44,380 nucleotides of DNA from Verrucomicrobiota bacterium (GCA_021325145.1 JAJPHR010000028.1:1-44380); one strand, 5' to 3'. Positions 17,193 to 25,518 are shown, counted from the first letter of the stretch. The notes: generated from the sequence alone by a model not told the origin. A program made the numbers and translations.

Positions 17193-17438
17193 ATGAAACC
17201 TTTATTGCTCATTGGCGGGTTGTTGGGATTCGGTGTCGGCCTGCTTTTCAGTTGGGTGCAACAAGGCCCGTGGCCCTCCTCGCTCTGGCATGCCTGCGTG
17301 GCCGCCTACCTGACCGGCATGTTGATGAAGTGGTGGGGCTACGAATGGCGCAAAAATCTCGAAAAGGCCTTCCTCGAACGCCAGAGCCCTTCTGAAGGAA
17401 CCAACGCCCTCTTTTTCCCAAAAGCAGGTAAGTCATGA
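17193..17438 (+). CDS. Small two-helix membrane protein, unknown
   Basis: I do not recognise this 81-residue protein. It has a hydrophobic N-terminal helix (MKPLLLIGGLLGFGVGLLFS) and a second hydrophobic stretch at about 31-48 (LWHACVAAYLTGMLMKWWG). A basic amphipathic segment (YEWRKNLEKAFLE) and a short tail follow. An in-frame TAA just upstream makes the ATG at 17193 the only choice. It shares an ATGA overlap with fliA, so it is probably translated and co-transcribed with the sigma factor. It occupies the place where flhG often lies, but shows no ATPase motif. Confidence 0.7.
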   Translation: MKPLLLIGGLLGFGVGLLFSWVQQGPWPSSLWHACVAAYLTGMLMKWWGYEWRKNLEKAFLERQSPSEGTNALFFPKAGKS

Positions 17439-18268
17439 GCTCGCCGACCGCCAGCTTCGAAACCGATTTGGTGGCAACCGGCGAGGGGCGTTCAAACCAA
17501 ACCGAGCTTTGGCGTCGCTACGCCAAATCCGGCCACGGCAGCACGCTCGAAAACAATTTGATCGAGCAATATATCCCGCTGGTTAAAGCCGTCGTCGGCC
17601 GCCTGGCCATGACCCTGCCTGCCCACGTCAACAGCGACGATCTTCACAGCGCCGGTCTCATTGGCTTGCTCAACGCCGTGCGCCGCTTCAATCCCAACAG
17701 CGGCACTTCCTTCGAAACTTACGCGCGGGTGCGGATCCGCGGCGCAGTCTTCGATGAATTGCGCCGCCTCGATTGGGTGCCGCGCTCCGTGCATGACAAG
17801 GCCAAGAAGGTCGAAAAAGCCATTCAACAACTCACGCAAAGCAGCGGCGCCATTCCCCGGGACATCGAAGTCGCCCGCGCTCTGAACCTGTCCCTGGACG
17901 ACTATTACGACCTGCTGGAGGAAGTCCGGCCCGCTTCCTATGTTTGCCTGGATTCCGTTTCCGGCAACGACGGCGAAACCGGCGCGAACACCCACGATGT
18001 GATCGCCGACGACGCCCAGATTGATCCGGAGCATGGCGCGGCGATCAAGGAGATGGCGGATTTGATCGGGGCCCGGCTGAAACAACTGCCCGAGGTGCAA
18101 CGCAAGGTTCTCGCGCTCTACTATTTCGAGGACCTGCGCCTGCGCGAAATCGCCGAGGCGTTCGGCGTCACCGAGTCGCGCATCTGCCAGATTCATGCGC
18201 AGGCCATCCTGGCCATAAAGTCACTGTTGCTGAAGCAGGATCCTGAAGCCTTCAACCACCCCCTGTAA
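17435..18268 (+). CDS. fliA: FliA, sigma-28 flagellar sigma factor
   Basis: This sigma factor of the FliA/WhiG group directs RNA polymerase to late flagellar promoters. The 277-residue product has region 2 (DDLHSAGLIGLLNAVRRFNP, TSFETYARVRIRGAVFDELR, LDWVPRSVHDKAKKVE). Region 3 includes SGAIPRDIEVARALNLSLDD and the helix-turn-helix of region 4 reads LREIAEAFGVTESRICQIHA. No anti-sigma gene (flgM) is visible in the window. It starts within the stop of the small membrane gene. Confidence 0.95.
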   Translation: MSSPTASFETDLVATGEGRSNQTELWRRYAKSGHGSTLENNLIEQYIPLVKAVVGRLAMTLPAHVNSDDLHSAGLIGLLNAVRRFNPNSGTSFETYARVRIRGAVFDELRRLDWVPRSVHDKAKKVEKAIQQLTQSSGAIPRDIEVARALNLSLDDYYDLLEEVRPASYVCLDSVSGNDGETGANTHDVIADDAQIDPEHGAAIKEMADLIGARLKQLPEVQRKVLALYYFEDLRLREIAEAFGVTESRICQIHAQAILAIKSLLLKQDPEAFNHPL

Positions 18269-18275
18269 TTTACTC

Positions 18276-19145
18276 ATGATCGTTATTGTTGGCGCGTTAA
18301 TCGTTATCGGCTCCGTTCTTGGCGGCTTCGTCATGGCTGGCGGACATCCGCTCGCGCTCATGCATTTGTCCGAGCTTGTCATCATCGGCGGCGCCGCGAT
18401 CGGCGCGCTGGTCCTCATGTCACCCCGGAAGGTTCTGTTCGATCTCATCAGGCAATCCCTGGCCACGCTCAAGGGATCGCCCTACAGCAAGCTGTCATAT
18501 GACGAGCTATTCAAGGCCCTTTACGAATTGTTCATGCTGGGCCGCCGCAGCGGCATGGTGGCCCTGGAAGAACACGTGATGAATCCCGAGTCCAGCGGCA
18601 TTTTCGCCAAATACCCGACCTTCCAAAAAAATCATCACGCGGTCGAATTTCTTTGTAATGGGCTTCGGCCGATCATCGACGGCAAGATCAAGCCCGAGCA
18701 ACTTAAGCTCCTCATGGAAATCGAGATGCAATCCATGGAAGAGGAGCATGAACGCCCGGTGAGTGTGCTCAGCAAAGCCGCTGATGCCATGCCCGGCTTC
18801 GGCATCGTGGCGGCGGTGCTCGGCATCGTCATCACCATGGCCTCCATTGCCGGACCCATCGAGCAGATCGGCGAAAAAGTCGCCGCGGCGCTGGTCGGCA
18901 CGTTTCTCGGAATTTTCATTTCCTACGGTTTCATGAATCCGCTCGCCGTCAATATTGAATTCATGAACATGGCTGAGATGGCCTACATCCGGTGCATCGC
19001 CGCCTCCGTGGTGGGCTTTGCCGGCGGCATGTCTCCCATCATGGCCGTCGAAGTCGCCCGCCGCGGCTTGGCCAGCGAGGTCAAGCCCACGTCGGACGGT
19101 TTGGAGTCGATGCTTAAGTCGGTCAACCAGGTCGCCGCGAAATAA
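18276..19145 (+). CDS. motA: MotA, flagellar stator protein
   Basis: MotA is the torque-generating stator subunit surrounding the ion channel. The 289-residue product has four transmembrane helices (about 2-21, 30-50, 165-190 and 200-222), a large cytoplasmic loop and conserved proline regions (AADAMPGFGIVAAVLGIVIT and VGFAGGMSPIMAVEVARRG). Length is close to Escherichia MotA (295). It overlaps motB by TAATG, consistent with coupled translation of the stator pair. Confidence 0.96.
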   Translation: MIVIVGALIVIGSVLGGFVMAGGHPLALMHLSELVIIGGAAIGALVLMSPRKVLFDLIRQSLATLKGSPYSKLSYDELFKALYELFMLGRRSGMVALEEHVMNPESSGIFAKYPTFQKNHHAVEFLCNGLRPIIDGKIKPEQLKLLMEIEMQSMEEEHERPVSVLSKAADAMPGFGIVAAVLGIVITMASIAGPIEQIGEKVAAALVGTFLGIFISYGFMNPLAVNIEFMNMAEMAYIRCIAASVVGFAGGMSPIMAVEVARRGLASEVKPTSDGLESMLKSVNQVAAK

Positions 19146-19876
19146 TGAGCAAGAAAAAGGGTCATCATGGTGGCGCTTGGAAGGTCGCTTACGCTGACTT
19201 TGTCACGGCGATGATGGCGCTCTTCATGGTGCTCTGGCTCACTTCGCAGGACCAGCGCATCAAGGAGGCCGTCGAGCGCGCCTTCCGCAATCCTTTCTCC
19301 TCCGTCACCAAGGAATCCGTCGGCATCATTCCGAACAAGGACACCCAGGCCATTCGCAACAGCTCCGGCAATTTCGACTCCGCCTCAGCCGTCGAACTCA
19401 CCATGCTTCGCCGCCTCAACCAGGACCTCATGAAGTCGCTGGAAACCGACCCCGACAGCACCGGTGAAAATTCCGTCAAACTCGATCTGACCCCGGAAGG
19501 GCTTTCGATCAATGTTTTCGACCGCGCTCACAAACCCATCTTTGAGCCCCAATCCACCACGCTCACGACTTACGGAGAATGGGTTTTCTCCACTCTGGCC
19601 TGGCAAATCTCGCGTTACAACAGCTTCGCCATCGAACTGGAAGGCCACACGGAGAAGGGCAATCCACCATTGCGCCCGGATTATGGTGATTGGGAAATTT
19701 CCGCCGATCGCGCCGCTGCCATCCGGCGCAAGCTGCTCGAACATGGCGTCAGCAGCGGACAAATCCGAAAGGTGGCCGGCTACGGTGACACCGTTCCAAT
19801 GCCCAACGCGGAACCAACCGACGAGATCAATCGCCGCGTCACCGTGCTTCTGAATGTGCGCGCCGCCAAATCCTGA
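19145..19876 (+). CDS. motB: MotB, flagellar stator protein
   Basis: MotB anchors the stator to peptidoglycan and carries the ion-binding residue. The single transmembrane helix (AYADFVTAMMALFMVLWL) contains the essential Asp at residue 18. It resembles proton-type MotB (AYADFMTAMMAFF) more than sodium-type PomB, so proton coupling is inferred. The C-terminal OmpA-like domain (about 115-240) has IELEGHTEKGN, ISADRAAAIRRKLLEHGVSS and a DEINRRVTVLL end. The 243 residues are on the short side because the linker is brief. Confidence 0.95.
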   Translation: MSKKKGHHGGAWKVAYADFVTAMMALFMVLWLTSQDQRIKEAVERAFRNPFSSVTKESVGIIPNKDTQAIRNSSGNFDSASAVELTMLRRLNQDLMKSLETDPDSTGENSVKLDLTPEGLSINVFDRAHKPIFEPQSTTLTTYGEWVFSTLAWQISRYNSFAIELEGHTEKGNPPLRPDYGDWEISADRAAAIRRKLLEHGVSSGQIRKVAGYGDTVPMPNAEPTDEINRRVTVLLNVRAAKS

Positions 19877-19893
19877 AGACGGGAAATAATTTT

Positions 19894-20154
19894 ATGCCTG
19901 ACGCTTTTGTTCCGTTTGCTCCGCCGGTATCGCCAGTCAAAGACGCCACCTTCAGTCCATTTCAGTTGCCAGGCCAGGCAGCAGTGTCCGCTCAACCGCT
20001 CTCCGCGACGGCCAAGCCCACACTCATCGTGCATGGGACGGCCGACAACTGCGCACAGCCCTCGATCACGCTCCAGCGCAGCGGTGACACTGTGACCGCC
20101 ATACGCATACAATGCCGTTGCGGCCAGGTTATCGAGCTGAACTGCGTTTACTGA
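19894..20154 (+). CDS. Small four-cysteine protein, unknown
   Basis: This 86-residue protein is not recognised. The first 45 residues are Pro/Ala-rich and probably disordered. The C-terminal half (about 56-86) looks like a small beta hairpin (SITLQRSGDTVTAIRIQ) followed by CRCGQVIELNCVY. Its four cysteines are C53, C74, C76 and C84, with a CxCG knuckle that could bind zinc. It follows motB by 17 bases in the same orientation and is likely in the stator transcript. No signal peptide is seen. The role is unknown; context suggests flagella. Confidence 0.65.
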   Translation: MPDAFVPFAPPVSPVKDATFSPFQLPGQAAVSAQPLSATAKPTLIVHGTADNCAQPSITLQRSGDTVTAIRIQCRCGQVIELNCVY

Positions 20155-20162
20155 ACTGCGTT
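20137..20162. repeat. 12-bp direct repeat across a stop codon
   Basis: CTGAACTGCGTT occurs at 20137-20148 and again at 20151-20162. The stop codon of the four-cysteine gene lies in the second copy. The 14-base period is not a multiple of three, so the copies are read in different frames. Confidence 0.7.
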
Positions 20163-20348
20163 CTCGCCTCCTTTAAGCCTGGTGAGAAAGGCTTCCCAGC
20201 CAATCCGTTCGGCCATGACTTAAGTTCCCAACCCCGAACGCGTGTGGAACAGCGCCTCAGGAAATTTCCTCTCTGCGACCCCGGCAATTTTTGCCTCCTT
20301 CTGCCATGCGGAATTTTCAACTTGTTGAACTACAGCATCTTGCATTCA

Positions 20349-20364
20349 TGGCACGTGCGATGCT
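20349..20364 (+). promoter_or_regulatory. Sigma-54-like promoter before flgF
   Basis: TGGCACGTGCGATGCT is the best -24/-12 match in the window: TGGCACG, exact GG-N10-GC spacing and TGCT. The predicted start is near 20375, about 4 bases before the flgF ATG at 20379, and no ribosome site is present. The rest of the gap 20155-20378 shows no gene; a weak 6-bp stem at 20175-20194 lacks a T-run. Confidence 0.65.
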
Positions 20365-20378
20365 GAACACGGTTCCAG

Positions 20379-21128
20379 ATGAATGTCAGCCTATTCCAAG
20401 CCGCGTCAGCGTTGAATGCCAACAGCCGCTGGCAGGAAGTTATTGCCGAAAACCTGGCCGCGAGTTCGGTCCCGGGTTATCGCAAACAGGAGTTATCCGT
20501 CGCGGCGGCTCAAGCCGGCCTGATGCCTGCTGGAGCCACCGTGGGGAATGCTCCGCTAAGCTTCACGATTCCCAAGGCCATCACCGCCACGAGTTTCCAA
20601 CCCGGCGAACTGAAGTTCACCGGCAACAAAAATGACGCGGCGATCGAAGGCAAAGGTTTCTTCGAGGTCCGCCTGCCGAACGGTTCCACCGCTCTGACCC
20701 GCGACGGTGAATTTCAGGTCAGCGCGCAAGGACAGCTCGTCACCAAGGAAGGTTACGCCGTCCTCGGCGATAGTGGCCCGATCCAACTCGATCTCAATAA
20801 TCCAGCGCCCATCTCCATCTCCGCCGACGGCGACGTCAGCCAGGGCGCGGATGCAAAGGGCAAACTCAAGTTGACCGAGTTTGATAACCCGCGGCTTTTG
20901 ACCCAGATTAACGGCGCCTATTTCGTCGCTGACAATCCAAGCCTTCAAGCGCACGCCAGCACCTCGACGCTCCGCCAGGGTTACCTCGAGGGTTCCAACG
21001 TTTCCGTCGTCGGCGAAATGGCCAATCTTATGGCGGCCATGCGCACCTTCGAAGCCAACCAGCACGTCGTGCAAATCCAGGACGATCGCATGAGCAAAGC
21101 CATCAGCGACCTCGGCAACCCAGGCTAA
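20379..21128 (+). CDS. flgF: FlgF, proximal rod protein
   Basis: This 249-residue member of the rod/hook family has the N-terminal helix SLFQAASALNANSRWQEVIA followed by ENLAASSVPGYRKQE, a degenerate form of the ANxxTxGYK motif. A central domain follows with EGKGFFEVRLPNGSTALTRD. The C-terminal helix is VVGEMANLMAAMRTFEANQH. Order before flgG and the divergence from the canonical motif favour FlgF, which joins the rod to FlgG. The start is fixed by the conserved N-terminus even though no ribosome site precedes it. Confidence 0.88.
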   Translation: MNVSLFQAASALNANSRWQEVIAENLAASSVPGYRKQELSVAAAQAGLMPAGATVGNAPLSFTIPKAITATSFQPGELKFTGNKNDAAIEGKGFFEVRLPNGSTALTRDGEFQVSAQGQLVTKEGYAVLGDSGPIQLDLNNPAPISISADGDVSQGADAKGKLKLTEFDNPRLLTQINGAYFVADNPSLQAHASTSTLRQGYLEGSNVSVVGEMANLMAAMRTFEANQHVVQIQDDRMSKAISDLGNPG

Positions 21129-21131
21129 TTT

Positions 21132-21914
21132 ATGTTGCGCGCACTTTATTCTTCCGCCGCCGGGATGGAATCCCAGCAGATGAACCTGGATGTCATCTCG
21201 AACAATTTGGCCAACGTCAACACCGCCGGCTTCAAAAAGAGCAAGATCGAATTCCAGGATCTCCTCTATGAAACCTCCCGCGCGCCCGGGGCGGATCAGG
21301 GAAACGGCACCCAGCTTCCCACCGGCCTGCAAGTCGGCCATGGCTCCCGCGCTGTCGCCACTTCCCGCATTTTCACCGAAGGCGATCTCACCCAGACCGG
21401 CGGGAACCTCGATATGGCAATTCAAGGCGACGGTTTCTTCGAAGTCCAGATGCCTGATGGCACATTAGCTTACACGCGCGATGGTGCTTTGAAAACCGCC
21501 TCCGATGGCCGGGTCACCACCAGCGAGGGGCTCGTGGTGCAGGGCGGATTCCAGCCAGTTGCCACCGGCACCACCTCCATTACCGTCGCTCCCAATGGCC
21601 AGGTGACGACCACCGGCTCGGGCGGAACGCAGACCTTCCGCGTGCAATTGGTTCGCTTTGCCAATCCCGCCGGCCTCCAGAGCGTCGGCCGAAATCTTTA
21701 CAAGGAAACTCCCGCTTCGGGCACCCCGGAAACCGGCAACCCCGATGAAAACGGCTTTGGCAGCCTGCAACAGGGCTACCTCGAAATGTCAAACGTCAAG
21801 GTGGTGGAGGAAATGGTCAACATGATCGTCGCCCAACGTGCCTACGAGGTAAACTCGAAGGCCGTCCAGGCGGCCGATGAAATGATGCAACAAAGCAATA
21901 ACCTGCGCCGATGA
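21132..21914 (+). CDS. flgG: FlgG, distal rod protein
   Basis: FlgG builds the distal rod that crosses the periplasm. The 260 residues match the usual length exactly. Motifs are SSAAGMESQQMNLDVISNNL with ANVNTAGFKKSKIEFQDLLY at the start, MAIQGDGFFEVQMPDGTLAY in the centre and VVEEMVNMIVAQRAYEVNSK at the end. All are strongly FlgG-like. The stop overlaps the flgA start. Confidence 0.96.
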   Translation: MLRALYSSAAGMESQQMNLDVISNNLANVNTAGFKKSKIEFQDLLYETSRAPGADQGNGTQLPTGLQVGHGSRAVATSRIFTEGDLTQTGGNLDMAIQGDGFFEVQMPDGTLAYTRDGALKTASDGRVTTSEGLVVQGGFQPVATGTTSITVAPNGQVTTTGSGGTQTFRVQLVRFANPAGLQSVGRNLYKETPASGTPETGNPDENGFGSLQQGYLEMSNVKVVEEMVNMIVAQRAYEVNSKAVQAADEMMQQSNNLRR

Positions 21915-22921
21915 TGCACCTCTTCGCCGAAATTTTTTGGACCCGCAAGCCAGTGCGCTCGAAAGCGATTTTGCTGGCTTCGGCGCTGGCCGTGGCTTTG
22001 AGCAGAAGCGCTTGCGGTGCCCCGGCCGATCAACCTGCCACTTTGCAATTGCTGCCCGAGGCACAAGTGGACAGCACTGGTATTTTTCTCCATCAGATCA
22101 TCATCACATACGACCCCTCTGTGGCCCTCCCACAGCTCCGTCTGGCTTCGGCCCCCGGTTTGGGCCAGACGGCCCGCCTTTCCCGCTCTCAGATTACCGA
22201 GTTGGTGCAGAAGTACGAGCCTTCTGGGTTACCTACGACTAACTGGTCCGGCGCGCTCGAAGTTCGAGTGACCCGCCGTACCCGCCAACTTGTTGATTCC
22301 GATATGACCCAACTCCTCGCCGCCACCTTGCAGCGCGAGTCGGTCAAGGACAAAGGCGAACTGGAACTTCAGTTCACCCGTCCCTGGATTCCCGTGACCG
22401 TGCCGGATGAGCCGCTGACGGTAAAAGTCATCGACCTCCCCGCCACTGGCGTCAATCCCAGTTTCGTCGTTCGCTTCGAAATCTGGAACGGCCGGGAACA
22501 TGTCGGCTCCTGGCAGCAACCCGTCCTGGCCAGAATTTGGCGCGACATTCCCATCGCTCATTCATCGCTGACCAGAGGCGGGTTGTTGCGTGACGCCGAC
22601 ATCTCCTTCGAGCGCCATGACCTGCTCGTTCAACGCGAAGCTTTCCTCAGTTTTACCAATGCCGACAGCTCGCTTGAACTCGCGGAAAATATTCCCGCTG
22701 GACTACCCATACTGAACCGTTCTGTGCGCCAGCGCCCCGCCATCCGGCGCGGCCGGCTGGTGGAAGGGGTTTTCCAGGAGGGCTCTTTGAGCATCTCGCT
22801 CAAGGTCGAGACCCTCGAAGATGGCCTGCCCGGTCAAATCATCCGTGTCCGCAATCCCAAAACCAAACGTGAAATCTATGGAAAGGTGCAGAATGAACAG
22901 ACTGTTCAGATCACTCTTTAA
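21911..22921 (+). CDS. flgA: FlgA, P-ring assembly chaperone
   Basis: FlgA is a periplasmic chaperone for FlgI polymerisation. The 336-residue product starts at 21911 (a second ATG is at 21914). It has a signal segment at about 19-37 (KAILLASALAVALSRSACGA) and a long N-terminal region. A C-terminal SAF-type domain (about 215-336) contains SLTRGGLLRDADISFERHDL, ENIPAGLPILNRSVRQRPAI and VRNPKTKREIYGKVQNEQTV. It lies between flgG and flgH, the usual order. It is longer than Escherichia FlgA (219) because of the N-terminal region. Confidence 0.88.
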   Translation: MMHLFAEIFWTRKPVRSKAILLASALAVALSRSACGAPADQPATLQLLPEAQVDSTGIFLHQIIITYDPSVALPQLRLASAPGLGQTARLSRSQITELVQKYEPSGLPTTNWSGALEVRVTRRTRQLVDSDMTQLLAATLQRESVKDKGELELQFTRPWIPVTVPDEPLTVKVIDLPATGVNPSFVVRFEIWNGREHVGSWQQPVLARIWRDIPIAHSSLTRGGLLRDADISFERHDLLVQREAFLSFTNADSSLELAENIPAGLPILNRSVRQRPAIRRGRLVEGVFQEGSLSISLKVETLEDGLPGQIIRVRNPKTKREIYGKVQNEQTVQITL

Positions 22922-23528
22922 TTGGTCGAGCCTGGCCGCTTTTCTTTTGACGGTCCAGATCACCGAGCTCGCCGCCGATTCGCTCTGGAAGGCCGACACC
23001 TCCCGGCCGATGGTTGCGGACAAGAAGGCTCGCGCGGTTGGCGACATCATCACCGTGCTCATCCAGGAAAACAACGGCAGCACCCGCCAGAACAACACCA
23101 CGACCTCCAAGAAAGCCTCGGCGGACGCCAGCATCGCCAGCTTTTTGTATGGTCCGACGGCCAGCGGATTGCTCACCAAGGCGGGCTCCTATCCCGCGCT
23201 CAAATTCAGCTCCGCGAGCGATTTTAATGGCGGCGGCACCATCAACAATTCGGAGACCATCACCGCCCGTCTCGCCGTGCGCGTCATCGATGTGCTCCCC
23301 AACGGCAACCTGGTCATTGAAGGCCGCCGCCAAACCGCTTTCTCCGGTGAGAAGCAGGAAGCCATCCTGCGTGGCACCGTTCGCAGCGACGACCTCCTGG
23401 CCAACGATACGGTTTACAGCTACAATATCGCCGATTCGACCATCCAGTTCATTGGCAAAGGGATCGTTTCGGACACGCAGCGCAAAGGCTGGTTCCACCG
23501 CATCTGGGACAAAGTCGCCCCGTTCTAA
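22893..23528 (+). CDS. flgH: FlgH, L-ring protein
   Basis: FlgH forms the outer-membrane L ring. I chose ATG 22893 (MNRLFRSLF) because a signal sequence follows directly; the open frame begins earlier at 22821 inside flgA. The 211-residue product has a hydrophobic signal at about 9-24, then SLWKADTSRPMVADKKARAV, GDIITVLIQENNGSTRQN and LPNGNLVIEGRRQTAFSGEK, conserved FlgH motifs. The usual lipobox cysteine is missing: the segment after the hydrophobic core reads TELAADSLW. Confidence 0.92.
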   Translation: MNRLFRSLFNWSSLAAFLLTVQITELAADSLWKADTSRPMVADKKARAVGDIITVLIQENNGSTRQNNTTTSKKASADASIASFLYGPTASGLLTKAGSYPALKFSSASDFNGGGTINNSETITARLAVRVIDVLPNGNLVIEGRRQTAFSGEKQEAILRGTVRSDDLLANDTVYSYNIADSTIQFIGKGIVSDTQRKGWFHRIWDKVAPF

Positions 23529-24643
23529 TGGTTATGCGAGCTGCCGCCAAACTCCTCGTCTTGTTGTTTCTCCTGGCTTGTGCGCCAGACCTTTTTGCCT
23601 CGGGATCGCGCGTGAAGGATCTCGCCATGATTTCCGGCGCGCGTGACAACCAGCTTGTTGGCTACGGCCTGGTGGCCGGCCTCGCTGGTGATGGCGATAA
23701 GAATCCGATCTACACGGTTCAGACCATTGCCAACATCCTTCAGCGTTATGGCATTACCGTTCCCGCCGCAACGCTCTCGTCCAAAAACGTCGCCGTGGTC
23801 ATGGTCACCGCCGAAATCCCGGCTTTCAAAAAGCCCGGCAGCAAGCTGGACGTCACGGTTTCCTCCATGGGAGACGCCAAGAGCCTTCAAGGCGGCGTGC
23901 TCATCCAAACGCCGTTGCTCGGCGCGGACGGCCAGGTTTACGCAGTCGCCCAGGGTGCATTATCCATCGGCGGTCTCTCCGCCGGCACGGAAGGGGCTGG
24001 CGGCGCTACCGTGCAGAAAAATCATCCTACGGTCGGCCAGATTGTTGAAGGCGCGCTGGTGGAAAAGGAAATCCCCGCCACCATCATGCGCGACAATCAT
24101 CTGGATCTCCTGTTGCGCGAGCCGGACTTTACTTCCGCGGCGCGCATGGCCGCCGCCATCAATGAAAGATTTACCAATCGCGCCATCGCCCTTGATACCA
24201 CCACCGTGCGTGTCCAGATGCCTGAAGGCTGGCCCGGGTCGCCGGTGGATTTCGTGTCGATCGTTGAATCGGTGGAGGTAAATCCCGACATTCCCGCCCG
24301 CATCATCATTAACGAACGCACCGGCACCATTGTTGCCACGGCGCACATCCGGATTGCCAACTGTGCCGTCTCCCACGGCAACGTCACCATCAGTATTGCG
24401 TCCACGCTGGACGTTTCGCAGCCCGGCCCTTTCAGCCAGTCCGGCACTACCAGCATCACTCCCCGCACCGATACCAAGTTGAAGGAGGAGAAGGGCTCAA
24501 TGGTTGCTTTGCCCGAATTGCCCACCGTGGAAAAAGTCGCCGCCGCATTGAATTCGCTCGGCGTCACCCCACGCGACATGATGTCCATGTTCCAGGCCAT
24601 GAAACAAGCCGGCGCTTTGCAGGCGGAATTGGTCATCCAGTGA
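23528..24643 (+). CDS. flgI: FlgI, P-ring protein
   Basis: FlgI forms the periplasmic P ring. The 371-residue product has a signal peptide (about 1-25, AAAKLLVLLFLLACAPDLFA). The strongly conserved core follows: SRVKDLAMISGARDNQLVGY, GLVAGLAGDGDK, LSSKNVAVVMVTAEIPAF and INERTGTIVATAHIRI. Near the end, PTVEKVAAALNSLGVTPRDM is typical. The start overlaps the flgH stop (TAATG). Confidence 0.97.
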   Translation: MVMRAAAKLLVLLFLLACAPDLFASGSRVKDLAMISGARDNQLVGYGLVAGLAGDGDKNPIYTVQTIANILQRYGITVPAATLSSKNVAVVMVTAEIPAFKKPGSKLDVTVSSMGDAKSLQGGVLIQTPLLGADGQVYAVAQGALSIGGLSAGTEGAGGATVQKNHPTVGQIVEGALVEKEIPATIMRDNHLDLLLREPDFTSAARMAAAINERFTNRAIALDTTTVRVQMPEGWPGSPVDFVSIVESVEVNPDIPARIIINERTGTIVATAHIRIANCAVSHGNVTISIASTLDVSQPGPFSQSGTTSITPRTDTKLKEEKGSMVALPELPTVEKVAAALNSLGVTPRDMMSMFQAMKQAGALQAELVIQ

Positions 24644-24644
24644 T

Positions 24645-25028
24645 ATGGACATTCCCGCGTTCCAACCTCACGTCCGGGCTTCGGAACTGCCTTTCGAGCA
24701 GCTTGCCGCGAGCAAGAATGTTCCGGAGCGTGAGAAGGTTGCCGAGGCCTGCCGTCAATTTGAAGCCGTGCTGCTCCGTCAGATCCTCCAGCAGGCCCGC
24801 AAGCCATTGCTCGATCCCGGTAAAGCCAGCAGCACCTCCGGCATTTACGACGACATGATCAACAACCAATTAGCCGACAAGATCAGCCGCACCGGCACGT
24901 TCGGGCTGGCCCGGAGCCTGCAAGCTCAATTGGTGCGCCAAGTGCTTCCTTCAGACCACAATTCCCAAGCCGATGCGACCACGTCGGCGCCAACTCCAAG
25001 ACCATCCAATGACAGAAAGCATCCATAA
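24645..25028 (+). CDS. flgJ: FlgJ, rod assembly protein (rod-binding domain only)
   Basis: The 127-residue product has the FlgJ N-terminal rod-binding motif KVAEACRQFEAVLLRQILQQ, with GIYDDMINNQLADKISRTGT and FGLARSLQAQL following. It lacks the C-terminal peptidoglycan hydrolase domain of enterobacterial FlgJ, so a separate wall-cutting enzyme must exist elsewhere. Single-domain FlgJ is common outside the gamma- and betaproteobacteria. Its end overlaps the preferred flgN start by 20 bases. Confidence 0.9.
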   Translation: MDIPAFQPHVRASELPFEQLAASKNVPEREKVAEACRQFEAVLLRQILQQARKPLLDPGKASSTSGIYDDMINNQLADKISRTGTFGLARSLQAQLVRQVLPSDHNSQADATTSAPTPRPSNDRKHP

Positions 25029-25506
25029 TCTTATCAACGCCCTGCGTGAGGAACTGCAGCAATACGGGGAAATGCTCGCGCTGCTCGACCGGCAGCAGGA
25101 ATCGGTTACTTCCCGCGCCGCTGATGACGTGTTCCAATCTGTCAGCCTCATTCAAGCCCAGGGCGCGGCCATCCAACAAGCCCGCCGTCGCCGCGAGGAA
25201 TGTCGCCGCATTGTTGCGCAGGAGGCAACGCTGCCGGCCGACGCGACGTTTGCGAAGCTGATCCCGGCATTGCAATCGGCCTATCGCCCTTTGGTGGGCG
25301 CGCTCGTTGACGAAAATAACGCCTTGCTGGTGCGCGTACAACAGCGGGCGCGGCAAAACCATTTGCTCCTGATGCGGTCGGTGGAGTTCATGCAGAATCT
25401 TCTGAACACCCTGCTGCCCACCCGCGAAACCCGCGTTTACAACGGCCAGGGCGCGATGCAAACCCATTTCGCCACGCCGCGATCGCGATATGAAGCCGTC
25501 GGCTGA
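25009..25506 (+). CDS. flgN: FlgN-like chaperone for FlgK/FlgL
   Basis: The product is 165 residues from ATG 25009 (MTESIHNLINALREELQQYG); an in-frame ATG at 24973 would add 12 arginine-rich residues inside flgJ. It is all helical, with LREELQQYGEMLALLDRQQE early and a second long helix pair (LVDENNALLVRVQQRARQNH). That is the layout of FlgN, the cytoplasmic chaperone of the hook-filament junction proteins. The sequence is poorly conserved, so position directly before flgK is the main support. Confidence 0.78.
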   Translation: MTESIHNLINALREELQQYGEMLALLDRQQESVTSRAADDVFQSVSLIQAQGAAIQQARRRREECRRIVAQEATLPADATFAKLIPALQSAYRPLVGALVDENNALLVRVQQRARQNHLLLMRSVEFMQNLLNTLLPTRETRVYNGQGAMQTHFATPRSRYEAVG

Positions 25507-25518
25507 CCACTTGGATTT

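Noticed and set aside
20175..20194. A terminator after the four-cysteine gene
   Set aside because: The 6-bp stem AAGCCT/AGGCTT has an 8-base loop but no T-run follows.
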